The translations under genes were made by a program, and so were the position numbers. Below the pieces are notes generated by a model. That model saw only the letters and a list, made by a program, of their open reading frames with translations. It made no database searches and was not told where the DNA came from. From Aphelocoma coerulescens (Eukaryota; Chordata; Aves; Passeriformes; Corvidae), in the NCBI RefSeq assembly GCF_041296385.1, contig NW_027184063.1, positions 1,178,001 through 1,242,000 of the forward strand: 64,000 nt of DNA, given 5' to 3'. Of this stretch, positions 44,170-56,319 are shown piece after piece. Positions within the stretch are counted from its first letter, which is position 1. Each line of letters starts with the position of its first letter.

Positions 44170-44925
44170 GTGTTCCAGTAGCAGGCCTGTTTCTCCCCAT
44201 ACAGCGTGTCCCCCACGCAGTGCCCCACATTGCTGTCCAAGTGCAGGAGCTGCTCCAGGCTGGAGCTGAACCTCACCACAAACCCCGCCTGGTCTGTACC
44301 ATTAATGAAACAACAGTTGGACTTTACCATGTGCTGGAAGAGCTCTGTGTATGCAGGACACAGGTCAGGGGGTGCCCCCCCAGCAGCCCCCAGCACCCCA
44401 CAGCAAGCCAAGAGCTCAGGGGGCCACCCCAGATCCCCACTCCACAACCCCTTGCTCCACGGCCTCCATGGGACCGTCCTTCCTGCAGTCCCACCCTCAT
44501 TTCCACCCTTTTTCTCTTTTCTCCCCTCCTTTCCTATCAATCCCCAGCTGCCAGCCCCTTCCCCCATCAGTTTGGGGGTCCCAGTCCCCCCTTTTAACGC
44601 TTTCCCAACCCTTTTCACACAATTCTTGTAATACCCACCCCCATCCTGCCCACTTTTGGGATCCCACCCTTCCCAATCCCCAGTTTCTAAGCTGTCCCAT
44701 TGTCCCCCAGTCCTCAGCCCCCTTCCCGTTCTGTCTTTAGGGGGTCCCACTCCCCCTCCAACTCATTTTATGGGTCCCACACACCCATTTTCCCTCCTCT
44801 CCCCACCTTACCCACCATACCCGCACTCCTCTTCCCACCCCCTCAGCTCTCCTGAAAGCTCCATGCCTGTGGCCAGGGGGCTCCCAGCACCACCAGTGCC
44901 ACCAGTATGGCCCCAGCTGCCCCAT
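44170..44925 (-). pseudogene. MHC class II beta fragment, exons 1-2 (D, inverted)
   Basis: Exon 1 (44925-44852) has the out-of-frame ATG seen in A1, and its donor GT has changed to GA (CTTTCAGGAGAGC). Exon 2 is 44344-44170 with FINGT and YGEKQA(C)YWN, cut by the LTR at the same base as A2 and B. Non-functional. Confidence 0.85.
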
Positions 44926-45410
44926 CCCCAGCTCTGGGCAGGTGCTGAAACCTCCCCTCTCTCCCTTAATTCTGCTCCCGGGGGGCAGAGGAGCGGAGGG
45001 GGCCCAGGTGGGGAGGTCTTTGTGCAGCAGATCTGCCTGGCACCTGGGCAGTCATCAGTGAGAAAAGCTCAGAGTGGCTAAAAATTGTTTAGTGACTTCT
45101 TTGGTTGGCTGAGGAAAGGCCCAGGAGCTGAGAAAAGGACCAGGAGAGCTCCCGCCCCGATCACCAGCACGGAAAACCAGACCCAGTCTGGGGACAGGGA
45201 TTGCATTTCTTAGCAATGAAATCAGAGCACGAGAATGAGAAGTGAAATAAATCTCCCAAACATCCTCCCCCCACAATGGGGATCATCTGGAACAGAGGTC
45301 ACCAGGTCTCTGCCCAACGGGGTTCACCTGACATGGATCCTCTGCTGCGAGATGAAGTTGGAGCAGTGCACAAAGCTCTTCCCGCACTCGGGGCACTCGC
45401 AGGGCTTCCC

Positions 45411-46404
45411 TTACTGGTGGCACTGTTGGTGTGTGATCAAGTGAGAGCTCCTGGAGAAGCTCTTCCTGCACTCAGGACACTCGTAGGGCCTCTCCCCAGT
45501 GTGGATTCGTTTGTGCCTGGTGAAGTTGGAGTTGGTACCTGAAGCCCTTCCCGCAGTCAGGGCAGCGGAAGGGCCTCTAATCTGTGTGAATCTGCTGGTG
45601 CAGGAGGAGACTTGAGCTGGTCTGAAACCTCTTCCCACATTCGCCACACTTGAAGGGCCGTTTCCTTGTGTGGATCATCTGGTGGCGAATCAGGTAGGAG
45701 CTTGTGCTGAAGCTTTTCCCACATTCCCCACACACATAGGGCCGTTCCCCGGTGTGGACCTGGCAGTGTCGGTTTAGGTAGGAGCTCTGGCTGAAGCTCT
45801 TCCCACATTCCCCACACACATAGGGCCTTTCTGCGATGTGGATCATCTGGTGGTGGATCAGGTTGGTGCTCCGGCTGAAGCTCTTCGCATATTCCAAGCA
45901 CTTGTAGCGTTTCTCCCTAGCATGACACTGCCCATGGACGACCAGATTTGAGCTCTGACTGGATCTCTGGCCACCTTCCTGGCACAGGGTGGGTCTTTCC
46001 TCCTCATAACTCCCTGGGCTGCGTTTGCAGCCCCTCGTCCTGCACGATCTCCGGTGGTTTTCCTCCCCGTTGGTATCCTGCACTGTGGAGCTGCTCAAAA
46101 TGGCCTCTTCCACCAGGTTCTGCTGTGGGGATTTGTCCTCCCTGGGCTCCATCCTCAGTTCCTTGTCTGGGGGAGGAAGGACAAGGAGAGGATGGGATTT
46201 GCCTCCGTGCCACAGGGAAGGGGAAGGAGATCCCCCCCGTCCGTCACCGGCAGGACGGCCTTGGCAGTGGGGTTGTCCTGCAGCCGGGGGTGATGCTGGG
46301 CTGGGAGATGGGGCAGGAGAGAGGGGGAAAGGGGCAGGGACTTCCTCCTCACCTGCCTGGGTGTCATGGGGCATCTTCCTCTTTCTCACAGCCTTCGCCT
46401 CCAT
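45411..46404 (-). pseudogene. C2H2 zinc-finger protein, nonsense and frameshift (ZNF-3, D)
   Basis: Leader exon 46404-46353 and exon 2 from 46166 use the same splice sites as the other copies. Finger 1 has lost a cysteine (LEYAKSF), and some linkers are altered (HIAERP, HTRKRP). After finger 4, GAG has become TAG (45579-45577). One extra base follows in finger 5 (about 45530-45540), after which RHKRIH and a last finger are in frame to TAA 45413-45411. Six finger positions in all, with a different set ([22 protein letters not shown]) from the other copies. The product would stop after three good fingers. Poly(A) position is AAGAAA (45211-45206). Confidence 0.9.
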
Positions 46405-46789
46405 CTGGCCAAGGTTTGGGAGTGGGAAATCCTGGTTTGGAGGGAAAAACAAGGTGTGAGTGTGTTGGCTTAGGGGTTGCTCCTGCCCATGTCCTTCTCT
46501 AGAAGTCACCGGGCATATCATGACTGTAAAATCCTCTCAAATACCGTGCTGGATTGAACTGGCATGAGAAATGAACCCCACTTATCTGCCCCAAGAGAGA
46601 TGAAGGTGGGAGTTACAATTCACCAAAGAGATGACAAGAAATACCATGATACAGCTGTAACCCACAAAGGCTGAGTATAACCAGGCACCCTGGGACAAGA
46701 GCAGAACGGTGGTGCTTAGTTCCTGTGCTGAGCACCACCTCGTCCCCCTGCATGCAAAACAAAAGGAAAGAAAACAAAGCCTGTTGGTC

Positions 46790-46930
46790 GCAGTGGTAGA
46801 CACACTTTCCTGTCCAAGTGATGGGTGCAGTCTTGTCGACAGCAGTGGCCACAGTCCTGTTGGAGTTCTGCTCCTGCCCTGGATCTCTTGAGTGTTGCCA
46901 GAAGGCCCCAAACCCAGATTTTATATGCTC
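46790..46930 (-). promoter_or_regulatory. TATA promoter of ZNF-3 (inverted)
   Basis: Minus-strand TATAAAA at 46925-46919 lies in the same context as the other copies. First-exon sequence continues to about 46795. Confidence 0.5.
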
Positions 46931-48475
46931 AGGTTCAGGTGGGAAATGCTTAGCCCCTCCCCCAGGGCGGGCAGTTTCACGATAGATAGATGTCATCCTG
47001 GGAGTCATGGGATATTTTGGGAGCCTTGATGGTCTCAGTCCTTGCAGCTGCCCATTGTGCTGGGGCCATTCAGTCCATGATGGCCCATCAGCAGAGGTGA
47101 GCCCTCAGGCTGGGTGGGACTGTGCTGCTGCTACCCCCGAGGGAGTTATCACAGCTGAGTCATTGGTGTTCAGAAAAAGAAACACTGCCCTGCCTCCCAG
47201 GGTTTGCCTCTCCTTCCTTATCTCATTTAACAGCCAGCTCCTCATAGCCTGAGGGGTTGGGGGTGCACTGGGCAGCTCCTGCAAAGGACCCATCATGAAC
47301 AGCTCATCAGAAATGAGATAAGGGGAGTGGAATGCACAGTTTGGTCTCACCCACAGAGGGCTAAAGTGGCACCCTGCTCCTGTCAGCAGCACAGGCTGGC
47401 AGGGAGATGGCATTGTAAGGTCTTGCTCCACTTGGCTTTCAGCCCACTAACCCACGGGAAGGGTCCCTTCCCACCCCAATCCTTCCGGGCTTCTGGCAGG
47501 GACTCGCTTGCCTTTCCTTCCTCCCTCTGCTTCCAGCTGGGAATGTGCTGGGAAATGTCCAGCAAAGCAGCCTTTGCTGTCTGCTCTGGGAGCCCACCCA
47601 GCTGCTGCACCTTGTCCCCTGGCCCTGCACAGCTCCCGTGGGAGGCACAGCAGGACCAGCAAAATGCAAGCCTCAGGAATGCCCCTCTGGCATCCACGGC
47701 ATGCCCTCCAGGCATCTGGAATTCCAGTTCCCAGCAAGGAGAAGATGTTCCTGCCTTTGAAGGCAAAGCTCTCAGGAAGGAGCCAAAAGCCAAGTGCTGC
47801 AAGATCTTCCAGTGACATTTCACTGCCAGCCTTCATCACCTCATCCATGGTTGTTTTAGCTGGTGGATTGGGAACAAAATCAGGGGAGGGCCTTTGGTGG
47901 GAGCTGCCCTGGCTGCAGAGAGACACTGAGAGACAAACAGAGCAGGCAAAGAAAGGCAGAAGAGGAAGGAGAACACAAATACAATCAGCTGAGAAGGTGG
48001 CACTCTGGAAACCAGACCAGAACTGACTGAAAATGAATGTGACAGAAAGAAAGAATTTGGAATTGTGATTTCCTATCAAAATACAATTTCCTGCCTTTCT
48101 CACAAACCTCCTCCTGCTGTCATTCAGCAGGGCTTTCACAAAGTGCTCTGCTCGGAGTGGATGTTCCAGGCTGCAGACACAAGGAAACCCGGAATGGGCT
48201 TCTTCCTGCTCCTGGGGAGTTTGACATCCTCAGCCGAGGAGATGAGGAGGCAGCAGAAGAAAAGGGCAGCTGGGGTTCACCCTTCCACAGGAATAAGAGG
48301 GGGAAAGTCTCTCGTCCTCTCTGTCTCTGCTCCCACAGGGATATGAAGGCTGATCCCAGACCCCCAAGGGTCACATTCAGGGCTGCCTTCCTGGAATGCT
48401 CGTGTGGATTGGAGGGGCAGCGTGGCAGCACCCGGATCTTGGACCACCCAGCTGCCCCCCCAAGTTTAGTTTCTC
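46931..48475. other. Conserved block upstream of ZNF-3 promoter (inverted)
   Basis: Reverse-oriented equivalent of A 8171-9700. The four-copy ORF is open on the minus strand (48139-47447, 230 codons). Confidence 0.45.
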
Positions 48476-48479
48476 TGTC

Positions 48480-48990
48480 CCTCTCCTACCTGGGGAGTCC
48501 CGGGGCGGTCTCCAAGCCTCTCTTGTCTGGGAATGATTCGGGGGTGGGGATGGTCTCTGTCCCTCTCACCCCACTCAGTGCCTGGTGAGGGTCTCTGTCC
48601 TTCTCCCCTTGGGATCCTCGGGAGGTGCTTGTGTGGGTTTGGGGGTGTCTGTGTCGCTCTCACCCCAATGGTGCTTGGGCTGGGTCACCCCAGGGGTGAG
48701 AGGGACAGAGACTCCCCCGGCCTCCCCAGGTATGAGAAGGTTGGAGAGCCCCTGAGCGCACTCAGCAGTGTGAGGGACACAGAGCCCTTGGTCCCCAGTC
48801 CCGCACAAGCATTCCCTGGGGCAAGAGGGATGGAGATGCCCGAGCATCCCCAAGGCTGAAAGGGACAGGGACACTGCCTTGGGAATGCCCTGGAGTGAGA
48901 GGGACAGGGACAACCCCACCAAGCCCCTCCCCAGCATCCCCCAGGGAGAGAGGCACACAGACCCCTTGAGCATCCCCTGGGTGCCGGACA
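48480..48990. repeat. GTCCCTCTCAC-type minisatellite (D, inverted)
   Basis: Reverse-oriented counterpart of 7641-8170. Confidence 0.7.
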
Positions 48991-50105
48991 AAATAAACTT
49001 GGCAGAAATCAAACTTAACTCTACCGAAAATGCTTGGAGGAATGTTTGCTCTTCCCACAAGCCACTTGTGATGAAAACGCAAACAAACCCCAACCATGAA
49101 TGATCCGACAGCACAAGCAGTTATGGTGGCAATTCAAAGGTCCAGCGGTTCCCGCACAGCTCCAGCTCAGCTGCTGGCAGGTTCCTGTCAAAGAAAAGTG
49201 AATGTTCGGCCCAATACAGATGATTTAAAGGAAGGATAAACTCTGTGTAGCTGTCACAGAGGTGACAGGGATGAAGAGAAAAATGATTCTCATATTTGGC
49301 AAACGGCCCCAGCCTGTGAAAGAGAAGATGGGGGAGAGCAAGGGCGTGACAGAGACAGAGACCTCCCCTGGGGAGGGGCGAGTGTGACACTGTCCCCTGT
49401 GTGTGTGGCCTTCCCGGGGTGGGGGTTTCACACCTGAGCCAGTCTGGGTAAGGGGGGTGGTGTTCACTCCCCCTGGGCTGGGGTTACCCCACACCCCCAA
49501 ACTCTCCTCCCGCCCCCTTGGTTGGGGGATGGGGGTGCAAACCTGGCCTCAGCAAATGGGTCTGGGGGCTGGGGCCTCCCCCAGCCAGGGCTGATTTTCA
49601 GGACAGCTCTGGCCTTGGCTTTCTGGTGGATTCATTCTCCTCCCTCAGCCTTGTTTCCTCCTCCCTAGACCTGAGATCCCTGGCTAAGAGTCCCCCTTTC
49701 CCTGATCTCAAGGTTCCTTAGCTCAACTTGCAGCTCAAAGTTCCCCTCAGGAGGCACATTCAGGGACAGGGGGTGCTTGGGTGGTGGCAGCTCCTTTATA
49801 CAGTTCTGCCATAATGGGCAAAAAGCCCTTCATGACAAAGTCTCAGCTGAGAACCACAACATTTCAGTCTCTCAGCAGCCCCCAGAGCATTCCCGGTGTT
49901 GCCAGATGGAAAATCCTCTGTGCCAGGTGGGCTCCCACAAGGCTCATTCCTCAAACCTGTCTTGGGGCTGAGTCAGGGATGCAGTATCCCATGATGGTTT
50001 GTGCTTAGCGAGTGGGAACCTTCTGTTCCCGTGGTGTTTTGTTCTGTTGTGCTCTCTGTATTTTATAGTAAAGACCTGTTCCTCCTTTTCCTGCATTTTT
50101 GCTTG
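48991..50105. other. Conserved intergenic block (D, inverted)
   Basis: Equivalent of A 6506-7620, full length here, unlike B and C. No gene recognised. Confidence 0.5.
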
Positions 50106-50330
50106 GGAGCCCTGTAATTTTGGAATTGGATCCAAGGGGATCATCGGGGCACTGCTGGGCCCCATGGAAGCAAGGGGCCAGTGTGATTCTGAGAGGCCCC
50201 ATGGATCCAAGGAGACCATTGTGCTCCTGCAGGTCCTCATGGAATCGCAGAGTCCATTGTGACACTGCTGGGCCCCGTGGAGCCAAGGACACTTTTGTGA
50301 CACTGAGGGACCCCGTGGAAGCAAGGGAAC
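50106..50330. repeat. 37-bp minisatellite (D, inverted)
   Basis: GGCCCCATGGAACC-type units; counterpart of 6290-6505. Confidence 0.75.
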
Positions 50331-51150
50331 CTGGAACAGCTCTGGCTGGCTTGGCCTCCTGGTGGCCACCTGACAGCTCCAGCTGATCTTGGAATGTTGA
50401 GAGTCGCTTCTCATCTGCCCCTGGAGCTCTGGGGCTCTTTGTTTTCCTTCCTGTGGAACAGATCCGTCCTTCTCCTCCAGCGGCCCATGGCCAAAACTGA
50501 GATTCCTCTTCCAAATTGCTGTGTATCCAAGGACTGTTCCCAGATGAAACCTGCCAGGACAATCAGCTCTACCGGGCTTGGCCTCCCAGGGACACCCTCT
50601 CCTCTGCCTTCATGACACTGAAGTAAGTCTGTTTGGCGTCAGGCTGTTCCACAGGCAATCCCGCTTCCTTCAGGACTGCTGTTGCCCCTGTGCCCACTGC
50701 CCCCCAAAAGAACAGGCTGCCCTGTGGGGGAACAAATGCTGCTTCTCCTGGGGAAAGCCTCAGCGAGGGCTCAGTTTGACATTGGTCATTGCGGTGACTG
50801 CAGGAAAGGGGCACCCCACCATGGGGTATTTCTTGGTCAGCTCCAGACATAAAGAGTGGGAAACTGTCTGAGACTCGGGTTGTGGCCTCGAAGGCACTAC
50901 TGTGGTTTGCAGGGATCTGCAGGGCAGCACAGCCCTGGCAGTGCCCGGGAGTGGTCCCTTTGGAGGTGGTGTTGGATCTGATGGGGACAAGGAGGACTCT
51001 GTGGGGCTGGGGGTGGCCTTGAGACTCTCCATGGCACTGAGGGGGAGCTCCATAGATGTGAGTTGGTGTCTGGGGCTGAGGGGCCATAGGGGGTTGGAAG
51101 AGCTGTACCTGGCCAAGGGAATGTGTGTGAGGACAGCAGTGACCTCTTGG
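50331..51150. other. Part of unrecognised block (D), ending at the duplication junction
   Basis: Inverted equivalent of A 5480-6285. It ends at about 51150 (GACCTCTTGG), where OR upstream sequence begins (CCGGGGCTGCAGCC, equal to 28595 onward). Confidence 0.7.
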
Positions 51151-52668
51151 CCGGGGCTGCAGCCAGGGGTGGCCAGGGCTGTCCTGCAGAGCAGGGTCCT
51201 GCAGCCCAGGGCGCTGTGCTGGGACAGGGACTCTGCTACCTGCCAGGGGCAGCTCTCAGCCGGCCCGGGGAGCTGCTGCCAGCGCTGGGCGAAGAGCTGC
51301 GGGGGGAAGGACTGACCCTGAGCAGGGCAGGTGCTGCTGCTGAGAGCTGCTGGCTGGGGCAGGGCTGCTCCCAGCTCCAGACCAGCATGGACACAGCTCT
51401 GGAGGCACTTCCCAAAAGAAGGTAAGCCAGGGAATGCTGTCAAGATCAGGAGCGCTCCTGAGCGTGTTTGGATTTCCTGCTTGGAGCAGGCTGGGAAGGT
51501 TGCAGGATGAGAGAAGCAGAACAGGAGTTGGAATCCCAGAATGACAGAACATTCTGAGTCTCTGCTATTGTCCTTGTTATAGTTATTATTATTACTCCTC
51601 TGACATTGTCACTGCTATCTGGTGCTCTCAGGTGGGCTCTGGGATCTTCAGCAGCGGAGTCAGGCTCTGCCCTTGGGATTCCTGCCAGTCAGGGCTGTCC
51701 ATGGGAATGGGGTGTCCAAGCTTCCCAGTGCCCTGTGGGGCTGTGGGCAAAGCAGTCCATGGGAAAGGGGAATGAGCTGAGCCTCCCTCCCTGAGATACC
51801 ATCGTGGGTACACCCATGGCTCTCCTCACTGTGTCCTTCCAAGCTCTGAGCTGCCCTCCTGGGTGCAAATCTGTGCCAGAGCCTCTCGGTGTGCCCTGAA
51901 TGTCCCCCGGGGAAGTGCAGAGATGCCACAGCTGAGGAAATGCTGCTGGGTTTGCCAAGGGCAGCGTGAGTGTCCCTGGCAGAAGGGGGTGCTGAGACCT
52001 TGCTCAGAGACCTTTTCTCTAAAGTGAGACATTCAGGGATCCCTGTGCTCTGGGCAGGGTCTGGTTTATGCCAGGGTGAGCCGGGAGTGTGATTGTGCTC
52101 TGACTGCAGCCAAAGGGGCAAGCCTAGGGCAGTTGGGAACAAGCCCATGCAGCCCCTCAGCTTGCCCTGAGCCACAGGGAATCCTTTGCCTCTCACCTCT
52201 CTCAGTGGCAAAGGTGGAGTGCAGCAGAAATGCTGGGGATTTCTGACCTCAGAGAAGCAGGAATGATGTGTGGGTAGGAAAACCTTTCCTAAAACTCGCT
52301 CCTGCCATCCCTGTCCTGTGGAACTGAGAGTAAAACTGCTACCAAGCCTTTCTAGGAGGGAGTCCACTGACAAATCCTGACTCTCCAGCCTTGTCCCTCT
52401 GCCACACGGCCACAAACCCAGGGCAGTGGGGCAGGGATGGCTCCTCGACAGCCCCCAGGCACAGGCCTGGCTGCTCCTGGCACACTCAGACAGCACAAGT
52501 GGAGCTCAGGCAGGCAACTGGGTGAAGGTTTTCCCAGAGCAGGAACAAGGGTGGGGCAGTCCCAGTGGCACAGTCTGCAGGGAATGGCGCAGGTTTGGCT
52601 CCAAGCAGCCTGTCCTGACTTGTCACTGTCCTTTCTCCATGAACAGGTGCCCATGGCCAGACACAGCA
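51151..52668 (+). promoter_or_regulatory. OR-3 upstream region with possible leader exon and intron
   Basis: Equivalent of 28595-29712. Possible exon end AAAAGAAG with donor GTAAGCC after 51421 and acceptor before 52647. The intron keeps a 410-bp stretch (51842-52246) that OR-2 has lost. The proximal part upstream of the exon is cut short by the junction at 51150. Confidence 0.5.
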
Positions 52669-53583
52669 ATGTCCAACAGCAGCTCCATCAGCCACTTCCT
52701 CCTGCTGCCATTGGCAGACACATGGCAGCTGCAGCTCCTGCACTTCTGCCTCTTCCTGGGCATCTCCCTGGCTGCCCTCCTGGCCAACGGCCTCATCATC
52801 AGCGCCGGAGCCTGCGGCCAGCACCTGCACAGCCCCATGTTCTTCTTCCTGCTCAGCCTGGCCCTCACCGACCTGGGCTCCATCTGCACCACTGTCCCCA
52901 AAGCCATGCACAATTCCCTCTGGGGCACCAGCCACATCTCCTACACAGGATGTGCTGCTCAGGTGTTTCTGATTGTCTTCTTTCTTGGAACACAGGATTT
53001 CCTCCTCACCCTCATGTGCTACGACCGCTATGTGTCCATCTGTAAAGCCCTGGGCAGCAGGCCTTGTGCCCACATGGCAGCAGCGTCCTGGGCCACTGGC
53101 TTTCTCACTGCTCTGCTGCACACGGCCAATACATTTTCTCTGCCCCTGTGCCAGGACAACGCCCTGGGCCAGTTCTTCTGTGAAATCCCACACATCCTCA
53201 GGCTCTCCTGCTCCGACACATACCTGAGGGAATTTGGGCTTCTTGCTTTTAGTACTTTTCCTTTTTTGGGTTGTTTTGTGTTCATGCTTTTCTCCTATGT
53301 GCAGATCTTCAGGGCCATGCTGAGGATCCCCTCTGAGCAGGGCCGGCACAAAGCCTTTTGCACGTGCCTCCCTCACCTGGCCGTGGTCTCTCTGTTTCTC
53401 AGCACTGGCACATTTGCTCACCTGAAGCCCCCCTCCATCTCGTCCCCATCCCTGGATGTGGCGGTGTCAGTTCTGAACTCGGTGGTGCCTCCAGCCCTGA
53501 ACCCCCTCATCTACAGCCTGAGGAACCAGGAGCTCAAGGATGCCCTGAGGAAAATGATGACTGTCTCTTTTCAGAAGCAATAA
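52669..53583 (+). CDS. Olfactory receptor, family 14-like, with loop-2 deletion (OR-3)
   Basis: The frame is open for 304 codons in a GPCR nearly identical to OR-2. It has MSNSSS, LLANGLII, HSPMFFFLL, MCYDRYVSIC, KAFCTC and PALNPLIYSLRN. Six residues of intracellular loop 2 (HYGTLL after CKAL) are missing by an in-frame deletion. This is the most conserved part of the loop that contacts the G protein, so coupling may be impaired. TM6 is full-length (HLAVVSLF). Start chosen by alignment with OR-2. The stop TAA overlaps an AATAAA. Confidence 0.9.
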   Translation: MSNSSSISHFLLLPLADTWQLQLLHFCLFLGISLAALLANGLIISAGACGQHLHSPMFFFLLSLALTDLGSICTTVPKAMHNSLWGTSHISYTGCAAQVFLIVFFLGTQDFLLTLMCYDRYVSICKALGSRPCAHMAAASWATGFLTALLHTANTFSLPLCQDNALGQFFCEIPHILRLSCSDTYLREFGLLAFSTFPFLGCFVFMLFSYVQIFRAMLRIPSEQGRHKAFCTCLPHLAVVSLFLSTGTFAHLKPPSISSPSLDVAVSVLNSVVPPALNPLIYSLRNQELKDALRKMMTVSFQKQ

Positions 53584-54840
53584 ACTCTACTTTTCTGCTC
53601 CAGAACATTCAGAATGCAACTCTTTACAATCTCCGCTTTTTTTTCCTATTTGTCCATTTTTTCATTGGTGCCTTCTTTTCTTCTTTTTCTAGTGTTATGC
53701 TGTTTTTTATAAAATCCTGTAGTACTGCTCTTAGCATTTCTAGATGAACGTCTGCCTTTCTTTGGAAACACAAAGACTTTCAGGAGGCTTCTTCCCAGTG
53801 CATTTGAATCAAAAGGAGTGTCTGCCCTGACTTGTGTGTCCAAGGTTTGTTCCTCAGCCCTTCTCTGGCTCTGCAGGGGCAGTGCCTGTGGGCACAGCTG
53901 GAGGGAAGAGACTCCCAGCACAGCAGCACAGCCAGGGACAATGGCCCAGCCTCTTCCCACCTCTGCTCTTCCCAGCCCATGGAACCCAGAGTCAATTGTG
54001 ACAAAGTGGGGCCTCTTCAGACAGAGATGGTGTGCAAACAGTGCCACCACTCAGGGAACCCAGTGTCCATTGTGACACAGTGGGACCTCATGGAAGCTAG
54101 AACATCTTTATGATGCAATGGAATCTCATGGAATCAAGGGCAGTTGTTATAGAGAGGGGCCTCATGGAACACAATGGCCACAAAAACATTGCCAGGCCCA
54201 GTAGAAAGAAGGCGCCTGGGGAGGGCACTTGGAAACTGTCTCTTGTAGCAGACTCTGGGTCTGCTGCATCACTTTGCATCACGTGCAGTCCTGTGGAGCA
54301 AGGCCTCAGGAATAAATTTTGGGAGCACTTTGGGAGGTCTTTGATGGATTATGACACCCCCTCAGCTGCCTCTCATGTGAATATCCCGTGGATATGGCCT
54401 TTCCAGTGTTGGAGGTTTCCCAGCTGGGCCAGTTTGTGTAAGGGAGGATGGGTGTTCAGTGCCTCTGACCAGAGGTGGCACCACAGACCTGAAACCTCCT
54501 TGTCCCCCCTCAGTGGCAGGGGAGTCTGTGTAAACCTGTGTAGGCCCTCTGTGGACTGTGGTCTCCTCCACCCCAAACCCAGCCAGCCATGATTTTGTGC
54601 TCTTTGGTTTTCTTGTGGATGTGTTCTTTTCCCTCAGCCTTGATTACTTCTGCCTAGAACCTGAGATGATTGCACAGTAGTGTCCCCTTTCTCTTAGCTC
54701 TGTGACTGAACTCCCAGTCCAAAGTGCCAGTCAGGCATCTTCAAGGAGGGCTGGGCTTCTGTGGCTGTAGCTTCTTGATACAGTTTTTGCTAGAATGGGC
54801 AAAACTCCTTCATAACAATGTTTAAGGTATGAACCATTTC
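53584..54840. other. OR-3 3' flank
   Basis: Equivalent of A 490-1740 without the B array. No gene. Confidence 0.6.
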
Positions 54841-55125
54841 AGTCCCTGACAGCTTTATGCCTTGGCTCCATGAGGTTCCATAACCTCACTATGGACTCAG
54901 TCTCAAGCTGCATTAGGCCCTGCTCTGTCCCACTGGATGCTTAATTCCATGAGGTTCCATTTGGTGGCTGTGGTCTCCTGGTTCCATGAGGCTCCAATGT
55001 GACATGTTGGAGCCTTGTTCCAGGAGATTCCATAGAGTCACAATGGACTCCTGTGTTCACATAGGCCCCACGGTGTCACATCAGAGCCTTGGTTCCATGA
55101 GTGGCAGAACCCACATTTTGGCATT
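54841..55125. repeat. 37-bp minisatellite (C, block 1)
   Basis: Counterpart of 1741-2030. Confidence 0.8.
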
Positions 55126-56166
55126 CTTGCAGTTTGTCCAGGAACTGTACAAACGACTCTGCCAGACCCTGTAGGATCTTAGCAAAAGACACGTTAGCAT
55201 CAATACCCGTCCCCGGGAGTTGCCGCAGGGCTTGCCGGGCTAGGCGGGTGATGATATCATAGACGTCACACAGATAGCCTGTCTGCGCTGTAGGGACTGC
55301 GTACGGACCCTCTCCGCTCAGCTGTGCGGCAACGATGGGTGGATTTCTGTCTCGCAGCACTTCCGCCTGGGTAGTACACAGCTCACGGTAGTCGGTGAGC
55401 CAGCCTGCAAACTGCGCCAATGTCAAAATCATTCTCATTATGCTTTTGCAGTCATTAGGTACGAGGACGTACACGGTACTTATGGACTCCAGGTAAGTTA
55501 GGACATCACAGAAGGATACGCCGCTTTCCTTTACTAGCATCCTCAGTTCTTTGATTACTTTATAGTCTAGTTCCCTGTAGGCCGGGCGTTGCTTCGGCGC
55601 ATATATAACCGGACAGGCAGTAACGACCGCCAGGTCGTTCTCCTCCATCGCGGCTTCCCTACACTTCCGCCAGTGCTGGGTTACAGTGTCATCATTCTGG
55701 GCAGGAAGGGAGTCCGATGCTTGCTTGCGGTCTGGGACTTCCGTGCCAAGGGGGCCAACTGTGTAGGGATTTTTTTTATCATGTAAATCAATTCCGTAGG
55801 GGATGGGAGAATCTCGGGGTAGCCGGATGCATTGGATACAGGTTCTGGTGGCACTGAGGGCTCAGGGGAATCAGCTTCTGAAGCCGCGTAATGGCCAACA
55901 TCCATTCGACTTCACTTAAAGACCGCCATGATCGTTCCCCATGTAGCGAGGTGCCTGCAAGCTTTGGCATCGCTGTCCCTGGCGATATCAAAAAGTCTCT
56001 GCCCTACCACTTGCCAGGCTTCTGATTGAAGGGGCCCACTGAAGGGAAAATCTCTAACCTGATCGGACAACCAGTCCAGCAGGGTGCTTAATTTCACATC
56101 AGCAATATCAGTAGTTTGCCGATGTAGGAGCCGCCATACAGGTCCAATCTCCTTCTTTTTTCCAGG
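55126..56166 (-). pseudogene. Betaretrovirus/ERV-K-like gag fragment (C)
   Basis: Minus-strand copy of the A fragment, better preserved in the capsid part. A 190-codon frame (55648-55076) runs from YKVIKELRMLVKESGV through LAQFAGWLTDYREL, which A has lost, to FAKILQGLAESF. The frame is broken near 55750 and 55915. The LTR and leader are absent: the sequence passes at about 56167 directly to the flank. Confidence 0.75.
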
Positions 56167-56319
56167 GATATTCACTCAACCGACTCTCTTCTCACTCGCA
56201 GCTGCCTCTCACCCTTCACCCAACTTCCAACCGCCCAGCCCGCAGCGGGGCCTTTCCCACAGGGCCTTCTGCTGAGCATAAGCTTCAATCACTTTAACAA
56301 ATGTAATCCCATATTCCAC

